Positions 5,817-12,089 of a stretch of DNA of 12,089 nt are shown in pieces. Numbering within the stretch: position 1 is the stretch's first letter; every line of letters starts with the position of its first letter. The notes under the pieces were generated by a model, which made no database searches, was not told the origin of the DNA, and saw nothing but the letters and a program-made list of their open reading frames with translations. Source of the DNA: an uncultured beta proteobacterium (GTDB lineage: Bacteria; Pseudomonadota; Gammaproteobacteria; Burkholderiales; SG8-39); contig CAIPUP010000079.1 of NCBI GenBank assembly GCA_903868285.1, positions 1 to 12,089 on the forward strand, in the 5' to 3' direction. The translations under genes were made by a program, and so were the position numbers.

Positions 5817-6362
5817 ATGTACGTGACCCCGGAACAAATCGCCGCCGCCAACAAAGCCGGCGTGGAAGCCATGATCGGCTTTTGCAGCACTCAGTTTTCT
5901 GCCATCGAACGCCTGTCGGCGCTGCAGTTCAATGCCGCCAAGGCCGCCTTTGAAGACAGCGTCAGCCATGTCAAGTCGCTGGCCGGCGCCAAGGATGTGC
6001 AAGAGTTCATCAGCCTGAGCACCGCTGCCGCCCAGCCCTCGCTGGAAAAGGCGGTGGCCTTCTCGCGCAGCGTGTATGAAGTGGCTGCCCAGTCGCAAGG
6101 CGAAGTGAGCAAGTTTTTCGAGGCGCAGACTGCCGAGGCCAACAAAACCCTGGCCAGCACCCTGGACAAGGTGACCAAGAACGCGCCGGCCGGCTCGGAT
6201 GTGGCTGTGGCTGCGATGAAGTCGGCCCTGGCTGCCGCCAACTCCGCCTACGACAGCATGAGCAAAGTGGCCAAGCAGGCCAGCGAACTGGCGGAAGCCA
6301 ACTTCGCCGCGGTGACTGCCAGCAGCCGTGAATCGTCCAAGCGCAAGTCGGCTGCGGTCTGA
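5817..6362 (+). CDS. phaP: Phasin (polyhydroxyalkanoate granule-associated protein)
   Basis: A 181-residue phasin of the Burkholderiales type. It coats the surface of cytoplasmic polyhydroxyalkanoate granules and controls their number and size. The N-terminus MYVTPEQIAAANKAGVEAM and the following LSALQFNAAKAAFEDSVSH are hallmark sequences of this family. The rest is Ala-rich amphipathic helix with FEAQTAEANKTL and a basic end, SSKRKSAAV. Length is normal. I chose the ATG at 5817 because AGGAG lies eight bases upstream and it matches the conserved phasin start; the frame back to 5760 only covers leader sequence. It is a single-gene unit with its own strong promoter, two operator-like palindromes and an intrinsic terminator. 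No PHA synthase or PhaR gene is in the window. Confidence 0.95.
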   Translation: MYVTPEQIAAANKAGVEAMIGFCSTQFSAIERLSALQFNAAKAAFEDSVSHVKSLAGAKDVQEFISLSTAAAQPSLEKAVAFSRSVYEVAAQSQGEVSKFFEAQTAEANKTLASTLDKVTKNAPAGSDVAVAAMKSALAAANSAYDSMSKVAKQASELAEANFAAVTASSRESSKRKSAAV

Positions 6363-6461
6363 GTCGGATTCGCGAACTGCGCTGTTACAAAAGAATCTGA
6401 AGTTGTAACCCTTTTCAACGCCGGCACATCCTCCTCCTCCTCTGTATCGACGTTGTTTTGG

Positions 6462-6489
6462 AAGGCCCCGGGTCATACCGGGGCCTTTT
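6462..6489 (+). terminator. Intrinsic terminator after the phasin gene
   Basis: A perfect 10-bp stem, AAGGCCCCGG (6462-6471) and CCGGGGCCTT (6478-6487), with a 6-base loop followed by TTTTC. It works on the plus strand for the phasin message. The stop codon of the convergent cinA-like gene lies in the loop, so that gene's 3' end is built from the terminator. Confidence 0.9.
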
Positions 6490-7312
6490 CATTTGTGCCT
6501 TCGCCTGCGCCTTCTTTTGTGCCGTCACCAACCGGCGCTGCCCCAGCCGACGCTACCGGCAACTGCCAGCGACCCTGTATCGCCACCACCGCCAGCTTCA
6601 TCTGTGCGATGGCCAGCGCCACTTCGCCCGGCTCGCCGCGCACGCCCAACTCGATATGCCGACCGCCGACACGACGACCGCGCTCATCCTCGCCCATCGA
6701 GGGCAGGCTGAAACTCTTGACGCGGGCATAGGTCGATTCCACCTGCTCCATGATCGGTGTCACTGACGACTCCGGCAGATCAAACACGATGATGGCAGCC
6801 TCGGCCTCGGCCTCGCGATGAAACAGCGCGGCATAGCGGTGATCGAGCACCCACTCCACCATCGGCCAGGCCATCACCGGAAAACCCGGCACGAAGTGAT
6901 GATCTCCGACACTGAAACCAGGGATGCGGTTGTAGGGATTGGGAATGATGTGCGACCCGATGGGAAACTCGCCCATCTTCAGCCGCTGCGGCGTGGCCTC
7001 ATCACCAAAACGGGCGCGGATTTCCGCTTCTGCCTCGGCATGCAGCGCCAGATCTACCCCGACTGCCGCAGCAGCACACTGGCGGGTGTGATCGTCTGGC
7101 GTTGCGCCGATGCCACCGAAGCAAAACACGATATCCGGCGTTGCCAGAGAACGTCGCAGTGTCTCGGTGATCAGCGCCGGACTGTCGCCCAGATACTGTG
7201 CCCAGTCCAGCTTCAATCCGCGCGCTGCCAACAACTCGATCAGCTTGCGAAAGTGTTTATCCTCGCGCTTGCCGCGCATGATTTCATCGCCAATGATGAT
7301 GCCGCCTATCAT
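6473..7312 (-). CDS. CinA-type molybdopterin-binding-domain protein
   Basis: A 279-residue protein with the MoCF/MogA-like fold found in the N-terminal half of CinA (competence/damage-inducible protein A). Visible signatures: GGIIIGDEIMRGKREDKHF at the N-terminus, the nucleotide/cofactor loop FCFGGIGATPDDHT at about 65-76, and PGFPVMAWPMVEWVL. It lacks the C-terminal CinA deamidase domain, so it is a stand-alone version. Relatives are annotated as molybdopterin-binding proteins or nucleotide pyrophosphatases; which activity applies here is unclear. The last 25 or so residues are a low-complexity Gly/Glu/Lys tail that runs into the phasin terminator. The ATG at 7312 is preceded by GGAGGA at six bases and overlaps the EI24 gene's stop as ATGA, so the two are co-translated. 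Confidence 0.9.
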   Translation of the reverse strand: MIGGIIIGDEIMRGKREDKHFRKLIELLAARGLKLDWAQYLGDSPALITETLRRSLATPDIVFCFGGIGATPDDHTRQCAAAAVGVDLALHAEAEAEIRARFGDEATPQRLKMGEFPIGSHIIPNPYNRIPGFSVGDHHFVPGFPVMAWPMVEWVLDHRYAALFHREAEAEAAIIVFDLPESSVTPIMEQVESTYARVKSFSLPSMGEDERGRRVGGRHIELGVRGEPGEVALAIAQMKLAVVAIQGRWQLPVASAGAAPVGDGTKEGAGEGTNEKAPV

Positions 7313-8205
7313 GGCCGCTCCTCCAGTCGTTGCTGCTCGGGATTATTCGGTTCGCTGCCAACAAGCTCTGTCTCATCCACTTCGCGATAAGACACATTGT
7401 CCAGCGGATCACTGCGCTGTCGCGCCAGGGCATCCAGACAGAAGTGAATAAATGCCAGTGCGCCATACACCGGCGAGAACAGTCCCAGAAAAGGGATAAA
7501 GCCGATTATCGCCAGTATCACGCCCAGCAACATCAGGCTGCGCCAATGTTGCCGGCGAATAGCGCGTCGCTCTGTGGCATCGGCATGTTCGGCCAGGGCC
7601 TCGAAACCCAGCAAGCGCTGATCGAACCAGGCCAGCAGCAACACCGGCAGCACCGGCCACAATAAAGGCACCAACCACAGCGGTGCGCTCAGCACACCCA
7701 GCACAAACAAGCCGCCCAACGCCAGCAAGACATTCAGCCAGCCACCCAACAAGGCATGCAACGCGTGGCGCACGCCCTGGGCGCGTTGCAACTGCGGATA
7801 GTCGCGTGCGGCGACATGCGACAACATGATGGGCATGCCGACCAGGGCGATGATGATACTGGCGCTGATGAGCACGATAGGTACGAACATCAGCACCAGC
7901 ACCACCCAGCCGATGGAGCTGGCCAGCAGCGAGAACGGCCACCAGCCGAACAGCCAGTTGACGCTGTCCATGGTCTGAAACTCCTGGCTGATCCAGGCCG
8001 CCATCTGGCCCCAGAACGCGAACGACAGCCCCAGCCAAAGTATCAACGCCAGCAAGGGTGGCCACAGCATCAGGCTGAAAATTTTGGGATGGAACAGACT
8101 GATCAGCGCGCGCAGCAGCGCTCTGGGCACAGCGCCACGACCATCACCAGATGTCAATTCGCTGGAACCAGCCGCACCACCTACACGAAATTCAAAATAC
8201 GCCAT
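7309..8205 (-). CDS. EI24 domain (CysZ-like) membrane protein
   Basis: A 298-residue integral membrane protein of the EI24/CysZ superfamily. The family signature region is visible: ALLRALISLFHPKIFSLMLW near residue 29, then membrane segments at about 42-66, 98-124, 153-196 and 222-260. Further landmarks are VGMPIMLSHVAARDYP, a soluble loop WFDQRLLGFEALAEHA, and a polar acidic C-terminus. E. coli CysZ brings sulfate into the cell, but this branch is divergent and no sulfate genes are nearby, so transport of sulfate is not claimed. I chose the ATG at 8205 because GGAGG lies ten bases upstream and it begins just before the conserved region; the frame extends to 8301 without a ribosome site. Its stop overlaps the start of the cinA-like gene by ATGA. 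Confidence 0.88.
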   Translation of the reverse strand: MAYFEFRVGGAAGSSELTSGDGRGAVPRALLRALISLFHPKIFSLMLWPPLLALILWLGLSFAFWGQMAAWISQEFQTMDSVNWLFGWWPFSLLASSIGWVVLVLMFVPIVLISASIIIALVGMPIMLSHVAARDYPQLQRAQGVRHALHALLGGWLNVLLALGGLFVLGVLSAPLWLVPLLWPVLPVLLLAWFDQRLLGFEALAEHADATERRAIRRQHWRSLMLLGVILAIIGFIPFLGLFSPVYGALAFIHFCLDALARQRSDPLDNVSYREVDETELVGSEPNNPEQQRLEERP

Positions 8206-8370
8206 GAATCTGCAGCCTCCGTCAGCGGACATCAAACGCGACGAGTATGACACCGACGTCGGCGCGAACATGAACGACCCATGACAGAATCCGCCCCGCA
8301 ATCCGTCCCGCCATCGCGCCGATCACAGTTCGGCACACTGCGGCGCACGTAACCGGAGGAGGAGACCACC

Positions 8371-9402
8371 ATGACCCGTCAACGCCAATCGGCTCACCAC
8401 ACCATCAGCAGCAGCCTGCGCTGGCTGACCATCACCCTCGGTGCGCTGTGCGCCTGGCAGGCGGCAGCACAAGGCGGGCCCCAGGGTAGCCATGCGAACT
8501 GGCCAACGCGCAGCGTGCGACTGATCGTGTCGCAGGCTGCCGGCGGCGCACCGGATATCGTGGCGCGACTGGTATCGGAGCGGCTGTCGCGCAACTGGAA
8601 TCAACAAGTGATCGTCGACAACCGTCCCGGCAGCGGCAATGTCATTGGCGCACAAGTGGCGGCGCGCGCGCCAGCCGATGGCTACACGCTGTTCTTTGCC
8701 ACGGCTGCGGCACTGGTGACCAATCCCTACACCTTCAAGTCGCTGCCCTACGATCCGGCGCGCGACTTCGCTCCCATCGGCATGGTGGCACGGGCGCCAT
8801 TTCTGGTGCTGGCACATCCTTCGGTCAATGCCAAAAGCATCAGCGAGCTGGTGGCCCTGGAAAAATCCGCAACTGGCAAGCTCACCTTCGCCACCGACGG
8901 TCCGCGCAATTTTTCCGGCATGGCGGCGGCATGGCTGAACAAGCTTGGCGGCATCAACATCCTGCAAGCGCCGTATGCGCAGATGCCGCAAGGGGTACAG
9001 GACACGCTGGCCGGACGCACCCAGTTGGTGATCCTGGCCGTGCCGGCGGCGGCACCGCATCTGAAAAGCGGCGCGCTGCGGGCGCTGGCCACCACCGTGC
9101 CGGTACGCCTGCCGGGCTACGACAATATTCCGACCGTAGCCGAAACCTATCCCGGCTTCGATGTGGCGGGTTGGTTTGTATTCGCCGCACCCAGCGGCAC
9201 GCCGCCCGAGATCATTCGTAGCATCAACCGCGATCTGGATGCGGTGCTGCGCCAGAGCGACATCGTCGAGCGGCTGCGCCAGGTCGGCATGTATCCCTAT
9301 CCCAATGCCGCCGACACACCCGAGGCCACCGCTGCCTTCATCCGCAAGGAACTGGAGGCCTGGGGTCGGGTGATACGCGAACTGAACATCCAGCCCGAGT
9401 AA
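8371..9402 (+). CDS. Bug/TctC family periplasmic solute receptor
   Basis: A 343-residue tripartite tricarboxylate transporter receptor of the Bug family, which binds carboxylates and related small solutes in the periplasm. It has a signal peptide (hydrophobic core about 18-30, likely cut after AAA at 33). Family blocks follow in order: WPTRSVRLIVSQAAGGAPDIVARL, VIVDNRPGSGNVIGAQVAA, ADGYTLFFA, YDPARDFAPI, and VAGWFVFAAPSGTP. The ATG has a strong GGAGGAGGAG ribosome site. No TctA or TctB membrane subunits lie in the window, so it is an orphan receptor, common in Burkholderiales, and may share a distant transporter. The ligand cannot be read from sequence. It is convergent with a second Bug receptor. 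Confidence 0.94.
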   Translation: MTRQRQSAHHTISSSLRWLTITLGALCAWQAAAQGGPQGSHANWPTRSVRLIVSQAAGGAPDIVARLVSERLSRNWNQQVIVDNRPGSGNVIGAQVAARAPADGYTLFFATAAALVTNPYTFKSLPYDPARDFAPIGMVARAPFLVLAHPSVNAKSISELVALEKSATGKLTFATDGPRNFSGMAAAWLNKLGGINILQAPYAQMPQGVQDTLAGRTQLVILAVPAAAPHLKSGALRALATTVPVRLPGYDNIPTVAETYPGFDVAGWFVFAAPSGTPPEIIRSINRDLDAVLRQSDIVERLRQVGMYPYPNAADTPEATAAFIRKELEAWGRVIRELNIQPE

Positions 9403-9410
9403 TCCGCGCC

Positions 9411-9466
9411 CGAACTTCTGCTGCCGGGCTTCTGCTTCCGACCTTCTGCCTCCGCGCTTCTGCTTC
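9411..9466. repeat. Four tandem copies of a 14-bp unit between the Bug genes
   Basis: Units at 9411, 9425, 9439 and 9453 follow the pattern CGNNCTTCTGCNTC (unit 1 ends TGC). They fill almost all of the 71-base gap between the two convergent receptor genes. They are not obviously coding, and a strong hairpin is not apparent. Confidence 0.85.
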
Positions 9467-9473
9467 TGCGTCC

Positions 9474-10490
9474 TTACTGCGGCTCGATCTTGGCCAGCTT
9501 CACATACTGGCCCCAGCGCTCGTAGTCAGCACGCAGCAGCGCCGCCGTGGCCTCCGGCGTGCCGGGGAAGGGGTCGGTGGCAACGCGACTGAGAAAAGTC
9601 TTGGTCTCTTCCATGGCCGAGATCTGGTTGAACCAGCCAGCCAGTTTTTCCACGATCGGTCGCGGCACGCCGGCCGGTACCGCCACGCCCCACCAGGGCG
9701 TGATATCGATGCCGGCCAGACCGGATTCGATCAGCGTCGGCACATTGCCCAGGGCCGGACTGCGCTGGCCCGAGGTGGCAGCGATGATGCGCACCAGACC
9801 GGCTTTGGCCTGACCGACGGTGAAGGTGGCGTCATAGACAAAGAAATCGAGCTGACCGCCAATGACATCATTGACCGCCTGCTGCGAGGTCTTGTACGGC
9901 ACATAGGTGGTCTTGAGACCAGCACGATCCTTGAACAGCTCGCCGCCGATCAGGCCGGAGTTATTGCCCGCGCCGTACATGCCATCACCAGGCTTTTTCT
10001 TCAGGTACTCCACCAGTTGCGCCACGGTGTACACCGGCCCCTTGGCATCCACCGCCAGCACAAAGCTGAGTTTGGCAATGCTCGCCACAGCAATGAAATC
10101 CTTGAGCGGATCGAAGCTTACTTTCTTGAAGATATGCGGTGCCGAAGCCAGGGTCGAGCTCAGCGGTCCGATATTGATGGTGTATCCATCCGGCGCTGCC
10201 TTGGCCACGAACTCGGTGGCGATATTGCCCAGGGCGCCGGGCTTGTTCTCGACGATCACCGGCTTGCCGGCCAGACGCGACAGCTTGTCGCTGTAGTAGC
10301 GCACCAGAATATCGGCGCCAGAACCAGCGGCGAAATTGCAGATCGAGCGTATTTCGCGCTGCGGATACTCCTGCGCCGCCAGCGGCGTGACGCCGCCCGC
10401 AATCAAGGCCAACAGCGAGAACGCGAACAGCGCGCATTGATGAAGGCAGAAATGGTTTCGGTTTTGCGTTGACATTGACTTTGGCAGCAT
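9474..10490 (-). CDS. Bug/TctC family periplasmic solute receptor
   Basis: A 338-residue Bug-family receptor, only distantly similar to its convergent neighbour. The signal peptide has a hydrophobic core at about 20-35, with likely cleavage after PLAA (39). Family blocks: EIRSICNFAAGSGADILVRY, VIVENKPGALGNIATEFVA, APDGYTINIG, FDPLKDFIAVASI, VPYKTSQQAVNDVIGGQLDF, and ITPWWGVAVPAGVP. I chose the ATG at 10490 because GGAGGA lies about five bases upstream; the frame extends to 10871 only as the shadow of the divergent gene. No membrane subunits accompany it. It shares a 156-base control region with the MetE-like enzyme, which hints that its ligand may relate to that enzyme's substrate, but this is inference. 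Confidence 0.93.
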   Translation of the reverse strand: MLPKSMSTQNRNHFCLHQCALFAFSLLALIAGGVTPLAAQEYPQREIRSICNFAAGSGADILVRYYSDKLSRLAGKPVIVENKPGALGNIATEFVAKAAPDGYTINIGPLSSTLASAPHIFKKVSFDPLKDFIAVASIAKLSFVLAVDAKGPVYTVAQLVEYLKKKPGDGMYGAGNNSGLIGGELFKDRAGLKTTYVPYKTSQQAVNDVIGGQLDFFVYDATFTVGQAKAGLVRIIAATSGQRSPALGNVPTLIESGLAGIDITPWWGVAVPAGVPRPIVEKLAGWFNQISAMEETKTFLSRVATDPFPGTPEATAALLRADYERWGQYVKLAKIEPQ

Positions 10491-10543
10491 GATTTTCCTC
10501 CAGTGGACATCGCCCGCCATTCTGCCTCGAAACCGCCTCGCTT

Positions 10544-10561
10544 CGCGGCTAGAATGCCGCG
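10544..10561. promoter_or_regulatory. Inverted repeat around a TAGAAT box
   Basis: CGCGGC (10544-10549) and GCCGCG (10556-10561) flank TAGAAT, a -10-like hexamer pointing toward the MetE-like gene. No good -35 is seen about 17 bases upstream, so promoter use is only possible. It sits in the divergent gap with the second Bug gene. Confidence 0.3.
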
Positions 10562-10566
10562 TCTTT

Positions 10567-10584
10567 GCGTGACACGAGTCACGC
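10567..10584. promoter_or_regulatory. Operator-like palindrome upstream of the MetE-like gene
   Basis: A perfect 7-bp inverted repeat, GCGTGAC and GTCACGC, with a 4-base spacer, just downstream of the TAGAAT box. Position and symmetry fit a binding site for a dimeric regulator acting on this gene and possibly on the divergent receptor. No T-run follows, so a terminator is unlikely. Confidence 0.45.
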
Positions 10585-10646
10585 TCCGCCCGCTCATCAG
10601 TCATTACCCCTCCCTTCGTCGTACTACAGCCATCCGGAGAACGCCC

Positions 10647-11810
10647 TTGAAGCGCAGCACACAACGCATCCTCACGACCCATGTCGGCAGCCTGATCCGT
10701 CCGGCCGAACTGCAAGAATGTTTGAAACTGCAACAGGCTGGCACGCCCGACACCGCGCGGCATGAAGCGGTACTCAAGCGCAGTGTGGCCGAAGTGGTGG
10801 CTGAACAAGCGGGCGCCGGTGTCGATGTGGTGAGCGATGGCGAATTCGGCAAGGCCATCAGCTGGTCGCAATATGCACTGGAGCGCCTGTCGGGCTTCGA
10901 GCGCCGGCCGTTCGCGCCTGGCCAGAACGCCTGGACACGCGGCGCCGACCGCACCCGCTTTTCTGCCTTCTATGCCGAGATGGATGCCAAGGAAGGCATG
11001 GCCACCACCTCGGAATCAGTCTGCGTCGGCGCGGTCAGCTACACCGGTCAGCCGCAGCTGCAACGCGACATCGACAACTTCAAGGCGGCACTCCAGACCA
11101 CCAAAACCGAAGATGCCTTCATGCCGGTGGCCGCGGTATCGAGCGTCATTCCTGACCGCAAGAACCTCTTCTACAAGACCGAAGATGACTTGCAAGTGGC
11201 CATTGCCGAGGCCATGCGCAGCGAATACAAGATGATCGTCGATGCCGGCTTCAATGTGCAGCTGGACGATGCCCGCGCCGCCGTCACCTTCGATCGCATG
11301 GTGCCGCCAGCGAGCTTTGCCGACTACCGCAACTGGCTGGCACGTCAGGTCGAGCTGATCAACCACTCGCTCGAGGGCATCCCCGAGGACAAGGTGCGCT
11401 ATCACGTGTGCTGGGGCAGCTGGCCCGGCCCGCACACCACCGATGTGCCGTTCAAGGACATCGCCGACCTGATTCTGAAAGTGCGTGCTGGCGCCTATCT
11501 GATCGAAGGTGCCAATCCGCGACATGAACATGAATGGAAGGTGTGGCAGGACATCAAGCTGCCGGCCGGCAAGGTCATCGTTCCCGGCGTCATCAGTCAT
11601 GCCACCAATGTGGTCGAACATCCGGAGCTGGTGGCCGAGCGCATTGTGCGCATCGCAAAACTGGTCGGACGCGAGAACATCATGGCCGGCACCGACTGCG
11701 GCTTCGCCCAGGGCCCGTTCTACCGTCGCGTGCATCCGAGCATCATGTGGGCCAAGTTCGAAGCCCTGGCCGCAGGTGCGAAGCTGGCCAGCAAGGAACT
11801 GTGGGCTTGA
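10647..11810 (+). CDS. MetE-like zinc methyltransferase (cobalamin-independent methionine synthase II family)
   Basis: A 387-residue single-barrel protein matching the C-terminal catalytic half of MetE (COG0620-type), without the N-terminal barrel of true methionine synthase. Landmarks: ILTTHVGSLIRPAEL at the N-terminus, AGVDVVSDGEFGKAISW, then the zinc ligands HVC (His253, Cys255), LIEGANPRHEHE (Glu287) and GTDCGF (Cys351), and the end segment MWAKFEALAAGAKLAS. The zinc site therefore looks complete and should activate a thiol for alkyl transfer. Stand-alone members act on varied substrates; epoxyalkane:coenzyme M transferase belongs to the same superfamily, so methionine synthesis is not assured. 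The start is a TTG at 10647 with GGAG about eight bases upstream, placing it right before the conserved block. It is divergent from a Bug receptor and convergent with hrpA. Confidence 0.9.
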   Translation: MKRSTQRILTTHVGSLIRPAELQECLKLQQAGTPDTARHEAVLKRSVAEVVAEQAGAGVDVVSDGEFGKAISWSQYALERLSGFERRPFAPGQNAWTRGADRTRFSAFYAEMDAKEGMATTSESVCVGAVSYTGQPQLQRDIDNFKAALQTTKTEDAFMPVAAVSSVIPDRKNLFYKTEDDLQVAIAEAMRSEYKMIVDAGFNVQLDDARAAVTFDRMVPPASFADYRNWLARQVELINHSLEGIPEDKVRYHVCWGSWPGPHTTDVPFKDIADLILKVRAGAYLIEGANPRHEHEWKVWQDIKLPAGKVIVPGVISHATNVVEHPELVAERIVRIAKLVGRENIMAGTDCGFAQGPFYRRVHPSIMWAKFEALAAGAKLASKELWA

Positions 11811-11828
11811 GGCGGTAACGAATACAGC

Positions 11829-12089
11829 CTAGCGCTGCAGACTCTCCCACAGTTTCTGCAGCCGCTTGGCTGACACCGGCACCGGTGTGCGCAGGGTCTG
11901 CGCGAACAGTTGCACCCGCAGCTCCTCCAGCATCCAGCCGAATTGTTCCAGTTGCGGATCGATGCCGCTGCCTGCACCACGACTGGAATGACTGGCTGCC
12001 AAGCTACGCAGCCACTGCGTCTGCAATGGCCGCAGCTCGCTCATGGCACGCACATCACGTGCCGGATCATCACGATATTTTTCCAGCCG
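11829..12089 (-). CDS. hrpA: ATP-dependent RNA helicase HrpA, C-terminal end (partial)
   Basis: The last 86 codons of a gene that continues past the right edge. The sequence RLEKYRDDPARD, then LEQFGWMLEELRVQLFAQTL and PVSAKRLQKLWESLQR, matches the extreme C-terminal (DUF3418-type) region of the DEAH-box helicase HrpA, where the LRVxLFAQ and PVSxKRL pattern is characteristic. The helicase domains themselves are outside the window. HrpA is a large cytoplasmic RNA helicase involved in mRNA processing and rescue of stalled ribosomes. The stop codon (TAG) lies 18 bases from the stop of the convergent MetE-like gene. There is no real start inside the window; the GTG at 12053 is internal. Confidence 0.88.
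   Translation of the reverse strand, partial: RLEKYRDDPARDVRAMSELRPLQTQWLRSLAASHSSRGAGSGIDPQLEQFGWMLEELRVQLFAQTLRTPVPVSAKRLQKLWESLQR

Noticed and set aside
8253..8262. CCGACGTCGG palindrome between the EI24 and Bug genes
   Set aside because: It is a 10-base palindrome in GC-rich DNA with no extension or second copy, and is expected by chance.
10503..10646. N-terminal extension of the MetE-like protein back to 10503
   Set aside because: The family's conserved start lies just after the TTG at 10647, which has a ribosome site. The extension would cover the divergent control region and has no similarity.

Overview
The window is GC-rich, densely packed chromosomal DNA that looks betaproteobacterial, most likely Burkholderiales. 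The evidence is a PHA-granule phasin, two stand-alone Bug/TctC periplasmic receptors (a family strongly expanded in Burkholderiales), GluQ-RS, an HrpA tail with its characteristic C-terminus, and the overall codon and GC style. I see no phage, transposon, CRISPR, rRNA or tRNA signal. It reads as ordinary core and metabolic sequence with some repeat-rich spots.

Layout from left to right. (1) Minus-strand block 1-2495: a thioredoxin, then an unrecognised membrane-anchored coiled-coil protein, a YhhW-type pirin that overlaps it by ATGA, and a second pirin that runs off the left edge and lacks a normal start codon in frame. (2) gluQRS on the plus strand (2619-3632), carrying four copies of an 18-bp in-frame repeat beside its zinc site. 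(3) Two overlapping EamA/DMT permeases on the minus strand (3696-5619). (4) A divergent AT-rich intergenic region with a strong sigma-70 promoter and two TGC/GCA palindromes, driving a phasin (5817-6362) that ends at a clear intrinsic terminator. (5) A minus-strand pair (6473-8205): an EI24/CysZ-like membrane protein translationally coupled to a CinA-type molybdopterin-binding-domain protein. (6) Two convergent Bug receptors (8371-9402 plus, 9474-10490 minus) separated by four copies of a 14-bp repeat. (7) A short MetE-like zinc methyltransferase (10647-11810), divergent from the second receptor. (8) The C-terminal end of hrpA on the minus strand at the right edge.

Functional links that the sequence supports are local. 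The pirin/coiled-coil pair, the EamA pair and the EI24/CinA pair each look co-translated. The phasin promoter looks like one controlled by a PHA-responsive repressor of the PhaR type. The second Bug receptor and the MetE-like enzyme share one control region. No wholly new multi-gene system is evident. The most unusual signals are the repeat expansion in GluQ-RS, the cluster of short tandem repeats and low-complexity tails, the double operator at the phasin promoter, an 18-bp sequence repeated exactly upstream of two minus-strand genes, and the pirin with no start codon.
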